Assembly (NCBI GenBank): GCA_018821745.1
Contig: JAHJLU010000600.1
Coordinates: 1-7,722 of the forward strand
Origin: Myxococcota bacterium
Lineage (GTDB): Bacteria; Myxococcota_A; Polyangia; HGW-17
Direction: 5' to 3'
DNA length: 7,722 nucleotides
Each line of letters begins with the position of its first letter. The first letter of the stretch is position 1. A program made the position numbers and the translations under genes. Below the pieces are notes generated by a model that saw nothing but the letters and a program-made list of their open reading frames with translations, searched no databases and was not told where the DNA came from. Positions 1-6,021 of this stretch are shown piece by piece.

Positions 1-656
1 CGGAGGATCTCCTGTCGCGCTTCAAGGATCCGGTCCCTGTCCGCCACGGCTGTCTGACCGCTGCCTCTGGCGGTGAGGAACTTGAGGTTTTTGGAGGCCA
101 TGAGGGCCCCCAGTCCGTTACGTCCCGCGAAGTGACCACGGTCCGAGACGATGCCCGCGAAGAGGACCCCCGTGTCGGCGGCGGGACCCGTGGTGGTGAG
201 GGTTCCAAAGTGGGACATGCGCTGAAAAATTTCGTCCGTGGTGAGGCCGCGAAGATACTCTGCGTCTTCAAAGGTGACCGCCCCGTCGGAGATGGAGATT
301 CCCGTGAGCGAGTCGCTCTTTCCGGTGATGATGAGGCCGTCTACGCCCCCCTTCTTCAACTCGATCCCCAGATCACCACCCGTGGACGAGTCCCCGATAG
401 TCCCCGTGAGAGGAGAACGTCCCATAATGGTGTAGCGGCCCGAAGTGGGCGCCACGGTGCCCGTGAGGGGCCCGGTGAAGACCAGCAGGGGGCTCTCGGG
501 GTTATCCCAGGGGAGAGTGGCTTTCTCGGCCAGAAAGGCTCCCGCGAGGCCTCTGCCGCCGATGTAGCGGTGGTACAGTTGTGGGTCCGGCTTCATGGTG
601 GTGACCTGTCGCCGGGTGAGGTCGATTGCGAGGATTGTGCCCTGCCATCCGAACAT
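1..656 (-). CDS. aor: Aldehyde:ferredoxin oxidoreductase, N-terminal part (gene cut by window edge)
   Basis: The gene reads leftward from ATG at 656-654 and stays open to base 1, giving 218 codons of a protein that is about 600 residues in this family. The translation matches the family N-terminal domain along its length: a W-x-G start with IDLT at residues 11-14, GGRGLAG (33-39), FTGPLTGT (60-67), APTSGRY (69-75), SPLTG (81-85), the ELKKGGVDGLIITGK block (99-113), a GPA motif (157-159), and GRNGLGALMASKNLK (178-192). In known members this domain binds the tungsten-bis-pyranopterin cofactor; the Fe-S cluster cysteines lie further on, outside the window. The enzyme oxidises aldehydes to carboxylic acids with ferredoxin as electron acceptor, in the cytoplasm of anaerobes. 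The start is supported by AAGGAG seven bases upstream. I cannot assign a subfamily (AOR, FOR, GOR or other) from this fragment. Confidence 0.92.
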   Translation of the reverse strand, partial: MFGWQGTILAIDLTRRQVTTMKPDPQLYHRYIGGRGLAGAFLAEKATLPWDNPESPLLVFTGPLTGTVAPTSGRYTIMGRSPLTGTIGDSSTGGDLGIELKKGGVDGLIITGKSDSLTGISISDGAVTFEDAEYLRGLTTDEIFQRMSHFGTLTTTGPAADTGVLFAGIVSDRGHFAGRNGLGALMASKNLKFLTARGSGQTAVADRDRILEARQEIL

Positions 657-663
657 GGTTCAG

Positions 664-669
664 CTCCTT
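664..669 (-). promoter_or_regulatory. Ribosome binding site of the aldehyde:ferredoxin oxidoreductase gene
   Basis: On the minus strand AAGGAG lies seven bases before the ATG at 656-654. This is a strong Shine-Dalgarno match and fixes the start. Confidence 0.8.
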
Positions 670-719
670 GGCGGACTCCCTGTCCGTCGGTTGCACTATT
701 TCATGAACCGCTCCGCAGG

Positions 720-749
720 GGAACCCCAAAGCGCATCAAAAGGGGTTCC
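720..749. repeat. Inverted repeat in the divergent intergenic region (candidate operator)
   Basis: GGAACCCC (720-727) and GGGGTTCC (742-749) are perfect reverse complements separated by 14 bases, so the arm centres are 22 bp apart, about two helical turns. They sit in the 146-base region between the leftward oxidoreductase gene and the rightward kinase gene. Further GGTTC/GAACC copies occur at 657-661 and 705-709. I see no convincing sigma70 promoter on either strand here. An operator for a regulator of one or both genes is possible but is inference; a transcript hairpin is the alternative. Confidence 0.35.
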
Positions 750-802
750 GCGAATCAACCCTATCTGGTACTATTGCGGCAAGAAGCGAAGCTCCTGCGG
801 GC

Positions 803-2074
803 ATGATGGGCCTGGTTGAAAAACGCCCCGGGTTTCCGGTTGAAAACATGAGTCATTCCCCTGATACTGATCTGGAAGTGGTGAGCCTGAAAGAACAGAA
901 CGAGCTTCTGCGAAGAGAGCTCTTTGCGCATAAAAGCAGGGTTGAGGTGTTGCGCGCGGAGCTGGAGCGTTCCATGAGGGAACACGAAATGAACCTCGAC
1001 TGGAAAAAACTGGTGGAGGATTCCCTGCGGGCCAGTGAGGAACAGTACCGCACCCTGGTTGAGAATATGGGTGAGGGGGTGGCTGTGGTTGATCTCCGTG
1101 AGCGGTTCACCTTTGCAAACCAACTGGCGGAACAGATCTTCGACGTCGGTCCCGGGCAGTTGGTGGGAAAATCCCTCTTCGATTTTGTGAGTGAGGTGAC
1201 CCAGGAGAAGGTTAAATTCGAGACCCAGCAACGGGTGGAAGGACGTTCAGGGTCCTATGAACTCGAGATCGCGACCCAGAAGGGGAATCGCCGCTGGATC
1301 CTGGTGACGGCGGTACCCTATCCCGACAATGACGGGAACACCCGGTATGTGCTGGGGATTTTTCGGGATATTACCGACCGCAAGGAGAACGAGGATAAAC
1401 TCGAAGAGTATGGGGAACAGCTCCAGGAGCTGGCTACGGAGTTGACTCTCACCGAGGAGCGCGAACGTCGGGCTATCGCGCAGGTTCTCCATGATGGCAC
1501 CGGTCAGAATCTGGCCCTGGTGATGAACCTCCTCAAGCAGCTCAAACTCCGGCTCGACACCGATGCGCTTCGCACGGAGCTGGATCGGTCCATCGAGGTG
1601 ATAGAGCAGACCATCCTTTCCACACGGTCGCTCATCTATGATCTCAGCCCGCCCACGCTTTATAAATTCGGGCTCCCCTCAGCCCTGGATGAACATTTCG
1701 AAAAGTTTCAGTCCAACTGGGGGATCCAGGCAGAATTTTTCGCTTCCCACAGTATCCCTGCGCTTCCCGATGACCTGAAAATCCTCCTTTTTCAGTCCGT
1801 GCGCGAGCTGCTGGTCAATGTGGCCAAGTACGCACAGGCATCTCTCGTCCGTGGATATCTTTATTTCAAGGAGAACGAGATCACGGTCCTGGTGGAGGAC
1901 AACGGCAGCGGGTTTGAAAAGGAAGATCTCAAGCGGGCCAAAAGAGAGCGAAAGGGTTTTGGTCTCTTTTCCATCGGGGAGCGCTTACAGACATTCAAGG
2001 GGCATCTCTCCATCAACACCTCACCCAAGGGGACCCAGGTGGTGATAAAGGTACCCTTCAAGGAGACACCATGA
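803..2074 (+). CDS. Cytoplasmic PAS-domain sensor histidine kinase, HisKA_3 (NarX/DegS-like) family
   Basis: This 423-residue kinase should autophosphorylate a histidine and pass the phosphate to the response regulator encoded next. It has a charged heptad-like stretch at about 24-65 (probable coiled coil), a PAS/PAC sensor domain at about 76-194 ending in GIFRDITDRK (185-194), and a HisKA_3 dimerisation region containing the H box LHDGTGQ with the likely phosphoacceptor His230. The ATPase domain has an N box (ELLVNVAKYAQ, Asn339), a G1 box (EDNGSGF, Asp366) and a G2 box (GFGLFSIGERL, from Gly385). No membrane segment is seen, so it is probably cytosolic. There is no cysteine anywhere, which argues against NreB-like Fe-S oxygen sensing. 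The position usually filled by His after the N-box Lys is Tyr. The start is uncertain: ATG 803, 806 and 848 are in frame and none has a strong ribosome binding site; 848 would still keep all domains. The stop overlaps the next start (ATGA). Confidence 0.93.
   Translation: MMGLVEKRPGFPVENMSHSPDTDLEVVSLKEQNELLRRELFAHKSRVEVLRAELERSMREHEMNLDWKKLVEDSLRASEEQYRTLVENMGEGVAVVDLRERFTFANQLAEQIFDVGPGQLVGKSLFDFVSEVTQEKVKFETQQRVEGRSGSYELEIATQKGNRRWILVTAVPYPDNDGNTRYVLGIFRDITDRKENEDKLEEYGEQLQELATELTLTEERERRAIAQVLHDGTGQNLALVMNLLKQLKLRLDTDALRTELDRSIEVIEQTILSTRSLIYDLSPPTLYKFGLPSALDEHFEKFQSNWGIQAEFFASHSIPALPDDLKILLFQSVRELLVNVAKYAQASLVRGYLYFKENEITVLVEDNGSGFEKEDLKRAKRERKGFGLFSIGERLQTFKGHLSINTSPKGTQVVIKVPFKETP
2060..2065 (+). 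promoter_or_regulatory. Ribosome binding site of the response regulator gene, inside the kinase gene
   Basis: AAGGAG lies five bases before the ATG at 2071, within the last codons of the kinase gene. Together with the ATGA stop/start overlap it points to translational coupling of kinase and regulator. Confidence 0.75.
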
Positions 2075-2715
2075 CGCTCAGGATTGTTCTGGCCGATGAC
2101 CACAAGCTGTTTATGCAGGGTCTCATGACGCTTCTGGAGGGTGATCCTGAATTTGTGGTGGTGGGTGAGGCCTCCAACGGGGTGGAAGTGGTGGAGATGG
2201 TCAAGGAAAAAACCCCCGATGTGGTCATAATGGACGTTGATATGCCGGAGCTTGATGGCATTGAAGCCACACGGGCCATTATTGAAGGAGGATTTGCGGC
2301 CAAGGTGGTGGCACTCTCCATGCACGACAGCAAGTACCACGTCCTCCATATGCTCGAAGCCGGTGCGCTGGGATATATCCTGAAAGACACTATTTTTGAA
2401 GATCTGGTGAAGGCGGTGAAAGTGGTGGCCAAGGGGGAGAGCTACCTCAGTCCCAAAATTGCGCGGGTTGTCATCCGGGAGATGTCCCGGTTTCCCGAGA
2501 CGGAGCAGCGTGATTTTTCCACCCTCACCACCAGGGAGCAGGAAGTGCTTAAGGGAATCGCCGATGGGAAGCGCTCGAAGGATATCGGCGGCGATCTGTT
2601 TATCAGCGAGAAGACGGTGGAAAACCATCGCAAAAATATCATGACAAAACTGAATATCCACTCCATTGCGGAACTGACCAAGTTCGCAATCAGGAACAAT
2701 CTCACAGATCTTTAG
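2071..2715 (+). CDS. Response regulator, NarL/FixJ (LuxR-type HTH) family
   Basis: This 214-residue two-domain transcription regulator is the probable partner of the upstream kinase. The receiver domain (about 3-120) has the acidic pair Asp9-Asp10, the phosphoacceptor Asp55 in MDVDMP, the conserved hydroxyl residue Ser83 and Lys105 in YILKD. The C-terminal LuxR-type helix-turn-helix (about 150-212) contains LTTREQEVLKGIADGKRSK and the recognition-helix region ISEKTVENHRKNIMTKL. The length is normal for the family. The gene overlaps the kinase by four bases, so the two are almost certainly one operon. Targets cannot be read from the sequence; the divergent oxidoreductase gene is a candidate by position only. 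No intrinsic terminator is visible after the stop. Confidence 0.94.
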   Translation: MTLRIVLADDHKLFMQGLMTLLEGDPEFVVVGEASNGVEVVEMVKEKTPDVVIMDVDMPELDGIEATRAIIEGGFAAKVVALSMHDSKYHVLHMLEAGALGYILKDTIFEDLVKAVKVVAKGESYLSPKIARVVIREMSRFPETEQRDFSTLTTREQEVLKGIADGKRSKDIGGDLFISEKTVENHRKNIMTKLNIHSIAELTKFAIRNNLTDL

Positions 2716-2742
2716 GTATTGGTGTCCAACGGGGGAGTCATC

Positions 2743-2893
2743 ATGGTGTGGCGCGGGGGTTCACCGCCATCGCACTCATTTTGCTTCCGGTGATGGTTTG
2801 CCCGGACCTCAGAATCAGCAGATCCTGCCCCCCGGGGGGAGCCCCGACCCGTGGGAGCGCCTGCCAGGACCCGGGGAGGAAATTGCGACCTAA
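2743..2893 (+). pseudogene. Possible damaged gene for a small secreted peptide (weak)
   Basis: Starting 27 bases after the regulator gene there is a GGGGGAG ribosome-binding-like sequence (2731-2737), five bases before ATG 2743. The ATG frame stops after 16 codons. If one base were missing from the G run near 2754-2759, the frame would continue into a hydrophobic stretch, FTAIALILLPVMV, typical of a signal peptide core. A second missing base near 2798-2803 would lead into a proline-rich tail with PDPWERLPGPGEE and a TAA at 2891-2893. The reconstructed product would be about 50 residues. Both corrections are my inference; without them only short disjoint frames exist, including GTG 2748 to TGA 2906 (52 codons). 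The GC-rich composition agrees with the flanking coding DNA and changes sharply to AT-rich just after 2890. It may equally be non-coding. Confidence 0.2.
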
Positions 2894-2962
2894 AATATTG
2901 AAATGATAAATTATGTTGCAATTACCCCTTGGGGTTGAATATTTTTGTGTACACTGAATACT
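2892..2962 (+). promoter_or_regulatory. AT-rich upstream region with inverted repeats and a possible distal promoter
   Basis: AAAATATT (2892-2899) and AATATTTT (2938-2945) are reverse complements 38 bases apart. Between them lies CCCCTTGGGG (2925-2934), and just after is the 8-bp palindrome GTGTACAC (2947-2954). TTGAAT (2935-2940) and AATACT (2957-2962), 16 bases apart, resemble a weak sigma70 promoter pointing to rplM. The match is modest (4 of 6 in each box), and AT-rich DNA yields such matches by chance. Confidence 0.25.
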
Positions 2963-3023
2963 CAGGGAAAAACAGGGCTGCCCATTCCAGCAATCATAAA
3001 AAAAGTGAGACAGTTGTGGTAAA

Positions 3024-3039
3024 AAGGGATTGTTCCCTT
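3024..3039. repeat. Small perfect inverted repeat overlapping the -35 box upstream of rplM
   Basis: AAGGGA (3024-3029) and TCCCTT (3034-3039) are perfect complements around the loop TTGT. The right arm overlaps the first two bases of TTGACA at 3038-3043. It is placed like an operator, though a chance repeat of this size cannot be excluded. Confidence 0.35.
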
Positions 3040-3066
3040 GACATCGGCCGGGTTTTAATCTAAATC
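3038..3066 (+). promoter_or_regulatory. Candidate sigma70 promoter of rplM-rpsI (upstream)
   Basis: TTGACA (3038-3043) is a perfect -35 consensus. Exactly 17 bases later comes TAAATC (3061-3066), a weak -10. If used, transcription would begin near 3073 and give a leader of about 60 bases containing the TGGCC/GGCCA hairpin at 3081-3094. Confidence 0.45.
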
Positions 3067-3080
3067 AGCCCTCTTTGGAG

Positions 3081-3100
3081 TGGCCTTTGGGCCATATAAT
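3081..3100 (+). promoter_or_regulatory. Perfect -10 box with adjoining inverted repeat upstream of rplM
   Basis: TATAAT (3095-3100) is a perfect -10 box. Immediately before it, TGGCC (3081-3085) and GGCCA (3090-3094) form a 5-bp inverted repeat around TTTG. The -35 for this box is poor (TCTTTG at 3072-3077 with a 17-base spacer). The repeat could be an operator in the spacer or, in a transcript from the upstream promoter, a leader hairpin. E. coli L13 is known to act on its own leader mRNA; whether this hairpin has that role is unknown. Confidence 0.4.
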
Positions 3101-3135
3101 GTTTTACGAATAAATGCTTTTATGAGAGCTACATC

Positions 3136-3579
3136 ATGAACAAAACGTACAGTGCCAAAACAGATGAAGTCGAACGTAAATGGTATGTGATTGATTTGGA
3201 AGGCGAAGTTCTGGGAAGAGCCGCCACCAAAATCGCCACCCTCCTTCGGGGAAAGCACAAACCACAGTTTACCCCCCACATTGACACCGGAGATTTTGTC
3301 ATTGTCCTCAATGCGGACAAGGTAAAACTCACCGGTAACAAGTGGGCTAACAAAGTGTATTACAAGCACAGCGGGTATATTGGTGGTCTTCGGTCTTTCA
3401 CGGCCAACGAAATGCGTGACCGTCATCCCGAAAGAATCGTCCAGTTTGCCGTCCGAGGTATGCTGCCCAAGACCAAACTGGGAAACAAAATGATCAAGAA
3501 ACTGAAGGTTTATACCGGCACTGAGCACGTTCATGCCGCTCAGACCCCAGTTAAAATCAGCATCGGAGAGATCAGGTAA
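3136..3579 (+). CDS. rplM: 50S ribosomal protein L13
   Basis: This 147-residue protein of the large ribosomal subunit is close to the usual length of about 142. Characteristic blocks are WYVIDLEGEVLGRAATKIA (16-34), LRGKHKPQFTPHIDTGD (37-53), the YKHSGYIGGL segment (76-85) and the L13 signature VRGMLPKTKLGNKM (106-119). The ATG at 3136 has only a weak GAGAG ribosome binding sequence (3124-3128). It is followed after two bases by rpsI, the near-universal bacterial gene order. Codon choice is less G/C-ending than in the neighbouring genes, as expected for a highly expressed ribosomal gene. Confidence 0.98.
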   Translation: MNKTYSAKTDEVERKWYVIDLEGEVLGRAATKIATLLRGKHKPQFTPHIDTGDFVIVLNADKVKLTGNKWANKVYYKHSGYIGGLRSFTANEMRDRHPERIVQFAVRGMLPKTKLGNKMIKKLKVYTGTEHVHAAQTPVKISIGEIR

Positions 3580-3581
3580 TC

Positions 3582-3977
3582 ATGGAAAATAACGAGAGAA
3601 GTTACGGAACCGGTCGCAGAAAATGTGCTGTTGCGAGAGTTTGGGTTAAACCCGGAACTGGCAAAGTCCTGGTCAATCATAAAGATTACAAAGACTATTT
3701 CGTTCGTGAGACATCCAGAATGATCTCCATGCAGGCTATTGAGCTTGTGGAAATGGCCGATAAGCTTGATGTGTACGCCACCGTAAAGGGCGGCGGTCTT
3801 TCCGGTCAGGCTGAAGCTGTTCGTCATGCCATCACCAGGGCCCTCTGTCGCTTCAACATTGAATACAGAACCCCTCTCAAGCGTGCTGGTTATGTAACTC
3901 GTGACCCCCGCGTGGTCGAGAGAAAGAAATACGGACAGAAGGGCGCCCGCGCCAGATTCCAGTTCTCCAAACGCTAA
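3582..3977 (+). CDS. rpsI: 30S ribosomal protein S9
   Basis: This 131-residue protein of the small ribosomal subunit has the expected length. It shows GTGRRKCAVARVWVKPGTG (9-27), the S9 signature GGGLSGQAEAVRHAITRAL (70-88), and the basic C-terminal tail ending in SKR, which in known ribosomes reaches the P-site tRNA. GGAGAG (3565-3570) inside the end of rplM probably serves as ribosome binding site, so the pair is likely co-transcribed and coupled. No intrinsic terminator is seen downstream; the 99-base gap before feoB begins with a pyrimidine-rich run that lacks a preceding stem. Confidence 0.98.
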   Translation: MENNERSYGTGRRKCAVARVWVKPGTGKVLVNHKDYKDYFVRETSRMISMQAIELVEMADKLDVYATVKGGGLSGQAEAVRHAITRALCRFNIEYRTPLKRAGYVTRDPRVVERKKYGQKGARARFQFSKR

Positions 3978-4029
3978 GCCTCTCCTTTTTTCTTCCCCAC
4001 CTCCATTCTGGAAACTGTTCTTTTTCCCC

Positions 4030-4058
4030 TTGATACGTTGTCATCTTTCTGTTAGATA
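4030..4058 (+). promoter_or_regulatory. Possible sigma70 promoter of the feo operon
   Basis: TTGATA (4030-4035) matches the -35 consensus in five of six bases, and TAGATA (4053-4058) follows after 17 bases as a weak -10. The -10 lies inside the palindrome at 4049-4068, the classical position for a repressor site. The transcript would have a very short leader of roughly a dozen bases. Confidence 0.35.
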
Positions 4059-4068
4059 TCTCTAACAG
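4049..4068. promoter_or_regulatory. 20-bp near-perfect palindrome just upstream of feoB (candidate metal-regulator operator)
   Basis: CTGTTAGATATCTCTAACAG has perfect 8-base arms (CTGTTAGA and TCTAACAG) around TATC, so 18 of 20 positions are symmetric. It ends nine bases before the TTG start of feoB, and its last bases run into the AGAGG ribosome binding sequence (4067-4071). It has no T run after it, so it is not an intrinsic terminator. The TTAG/CTAA half-sites recall DtxR/IdeR sites but the spacing does not fit that consensus, and it is not a canonical Fur box. The downstream DtxR-like protein is an obvious but unproven ligand. If transcribed from further upstream, it could instead form a hairpin occluding the ribosome binding site. 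Confidence 0.55.
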
Positions 4069-4076
4069 AGGTTGCT

Positions 4077-6013
4077 TTGGCTCACACCACCTTACCCCCC
4101 CAGAGAATTCTGCTCCTCGGAAACCACCAGGTAGGAAAATCCATCCTCTATTCCCGGCTTGCGGGTCAGGAACCCGGAGAGACCGATCTCTCGGGGAGCA
4201 CGCTCCTGGTCACCCGAACACGGACCGAGTTTCATGGGACCCCCATGGAAGTAATTGATACTCCTGGGATTAATACACTTTTTTCTCAGGATCACGAGGG
4301 TTGGCTCACCCGGGAGTTTATTGCCCGGGGTGACTATGACACCATCGTCGTGGTGATGGATCATAAAAACCCCAAACGATCCACCGCCCTGTTTCTCCAG
4401 CTCACTCTTCTGCAAAAACCCATGGTGTGCGTCCTCAATATGAGCGATGAGGCAGCCCGTGTGGGTGTACGATCCGATCTCAAGGCCCTCTCATCAAGGT
4501 TATCGGTGCCTGTGGTTTCCACAACGGCGCTGACAGGGGAGGGGCTCGATGAACTCGCCACGGAGCTGCAACGGCCAAGGGTGCCACAGGTCAATCTCTA
4601 TGATAAATATCTCACAGAGGTGGATGAGCTGCTTGAGGCCCGTCAGATCACAGGCTGGGATCGGGTTATTTGTCATCTGGTTTTTGCGCGTATCAACGAG
4701 GCACGGGATCTCCTCACGGGATCGCTGCATGAGATCCTCCCGGAGATTGAGACCCTGGGAATTGCCATGGGAAAAAACACTCCCATGCAGCGGATGGACC
4801 TCACCATGACCGATGCTGCCTTTACGGCTGCGACCCGTATTACGCGGGAAACCTTCTGGGAGAGCCGAAAAGAGGTGGGACTGTCAGGGCGGATAGGCCG
4901 GTGGTCAATGCAACCCTCGACAGGGATTCCCATTGCCCTGCTGGCGCTTACGCTCATGTATTTCTGGGTGGGAAAATTCGGTGCCTCCTTTGTGGTCGAT
5001 TTCCTGGATAAACAGGTCTTCGGTCCCCATGTGATCCCCTGGTTTACCTGGTTGTTCCACTTCATCCCCTGGCCCTTTGTACGGGACGCCTTCATGGACA
5101 AAGACTTCGGGATGATCACCACGGGACTGTTTCTGGCGCTGGGGATCGTGTTGCCCGTGCTCTTCACCTACTATATGTTTGTGGGGTTTTTGGAAGACAT
5201 GGGATATTTTCCACGGCTCAGCGTGCTGATGGACAAGGTGATGCGACCCGTGGGGCTCAGTGGCAGAGGCGTTATGCCGCTTCTTATGGGTTTCTCCTGT
5301 ATCACCATGGCCATCGTGACAACCAGGGTGCTTAAGTCCAGAAAAGAGCGGATTATTGCCACCCTCCTGCTTATATTGGGAGTCCCTGTGCTCCTCTGCT
5401 GGCGACCATGTTCATTATCCTCGGGAAGCTCCATTTCTCGGCCACGGTTCTGATTTTCGGGATTATTTTCTCCCAGATCGTGCTCGCCGGTATTCTGGCA
5501 AACCGTCTCATCAAGGGAGAGATCCCCGAGTTTATCATGGAGATTCCCCCCGTCAGGGTACCCCGGGTGAGCCACGTTCTTAAAAAGACACTGCTGAGAA
5601 CCTATGAGTTTATTCGAGAGGCCCTGCCGCTGTTCCTCATGGCCTCCTTCATCCTGTTCCTGCTGGCAAGAGTCGGGTTTCTGCTATGGATGGAGAGAGT
5701 CTCCCGCCCGCTGGTGGTCAATTTCTGGGGGTTGCCCGAAGAGTCGGTCCAGATCCTGATCAAGACCATGATCCGCCGGGAGAACGGGGTCGCAGAGCTT
5801 GCGCGTCTCAGGAACATCTTCACTGGGGCCCAGGCGATTATTATCATGTTGCTCATGACCTTTTTGTTGCCCTGTGTCAATGCAACCCTCATGATGATAA
5901 AAGAGCGTGGTCTCAAGATCTCCATGATGATCATCGGGACGGTGTTCGTCTATGCCACGGTGGTGGCCGGTGCAGTAAACCTCTTCTTTCGCGTTTTCAA
6001 TGTGCACTACTGA
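4077..6013 (+). CDS. feoB: Ferrous iron transport protein B (FeoB-like), interrupted by an apparent 1-base deletion
   Basis: FeoB is an inner-membrane Fe(II) transporter with an N-terminal G domain. The gene starts at TTG 4077, the only usable start after the in-frame TAG at 4053, with AGAGG five bases upstream. The G domain has G1 GNHQVGKS (15-22), G3 DTPG (61-64), G4 NMSD (121-124) and a G5-like STTALTGEG segment; the usual switch-I GNWPGVTVE-type segment is not recognisable. Membrane segments begin near residue 283. The first gate region (about 392-425) reads GLSGRGVMPLLMGFSC and then ITMAI, where most FeoB have a GFGCNVPAI-like sequence. As read, the frame breaks after codon 436 and stops at 5453, while the rest of the protein continues in another frame from 5384 to the TGA at 6013, including the second gate LLPCVNATLMMIKERG. 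Restoring one C near 5384 gives a 645-residue protein with the expected GVPCAPLLATM junction. This is shorter than the common 700-770 residues. The next gene begins eight bases after the stop, so an operon is likely. Confidence 0.88.
5382..5392 (+). other. Frameshift site in feoB
   Basis: The frame from the TTG start reads GTC CCT GTG here, while the conserved continuation needs CCC TGT GCT (5384-5392). One missing C in the CCC run explains it. The sequence is not a standard slippery heptamer, so a deletion or a sequencing error is likelier than programmed frameshifting. Confidence 0.8.
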
Positions 6014-6021
6014 GGCAGACC

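Noticed and set aside
767..781. Sigma54-like GG-N10-GC element before the kinase gene
   Set aside because: Only the GG and GC positions and a few flanking bases fit (TGGTAC, then GCA); the inner TT of the -12 element is CG. Too weak to call.
132..806. Long plus-strand reading frame of 224 codons
   Set aside because: It lies opposite the well-matched aldehyde:ferredoxin oxidoreductase gene, has no protein-like composition and no ribosome binding site; it is a shadow of GC-rich coding DNA.
1861..2661. Minus-strand reading frame of 266 codons across kinase and regulator
   Set aside because: Both overlapped genes have clear domains and catalytic residues; the antisense frame shows no recognisable domain.
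2828..2839. C6G6 palindrome as a terminator of the kinase/regulator operon
   Set aside because: No usable loop and no following T run.
2712..2921. Minus-strand 69-codon frame in the gap
   Set aside because: Arg/Pro/Gly-rich low-complexity product with no start signal; composition reflects GC-rich DNA.
3978..4030. Pyrimidine-rich stretch after rpsI as an intrinsic terminator
   Set aside because: T runs are present but I found no stable stem directly before them.
5382..5392. Programmed frameshifting in feoB
   Set aside because: No X-XXY-YYZ slippery heptamer and no known FeoB recoding; a single missing base in a C run is simpler.
5686..6021. N-terminal extension of the DtxR-FeoA frame upstream of 6022
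   Set aside because: The extension overlaps the FeoB membrane domain in another frame and is not protein-like; ATG 6022 has GAGG at the right distance and begins the DtxR homology.
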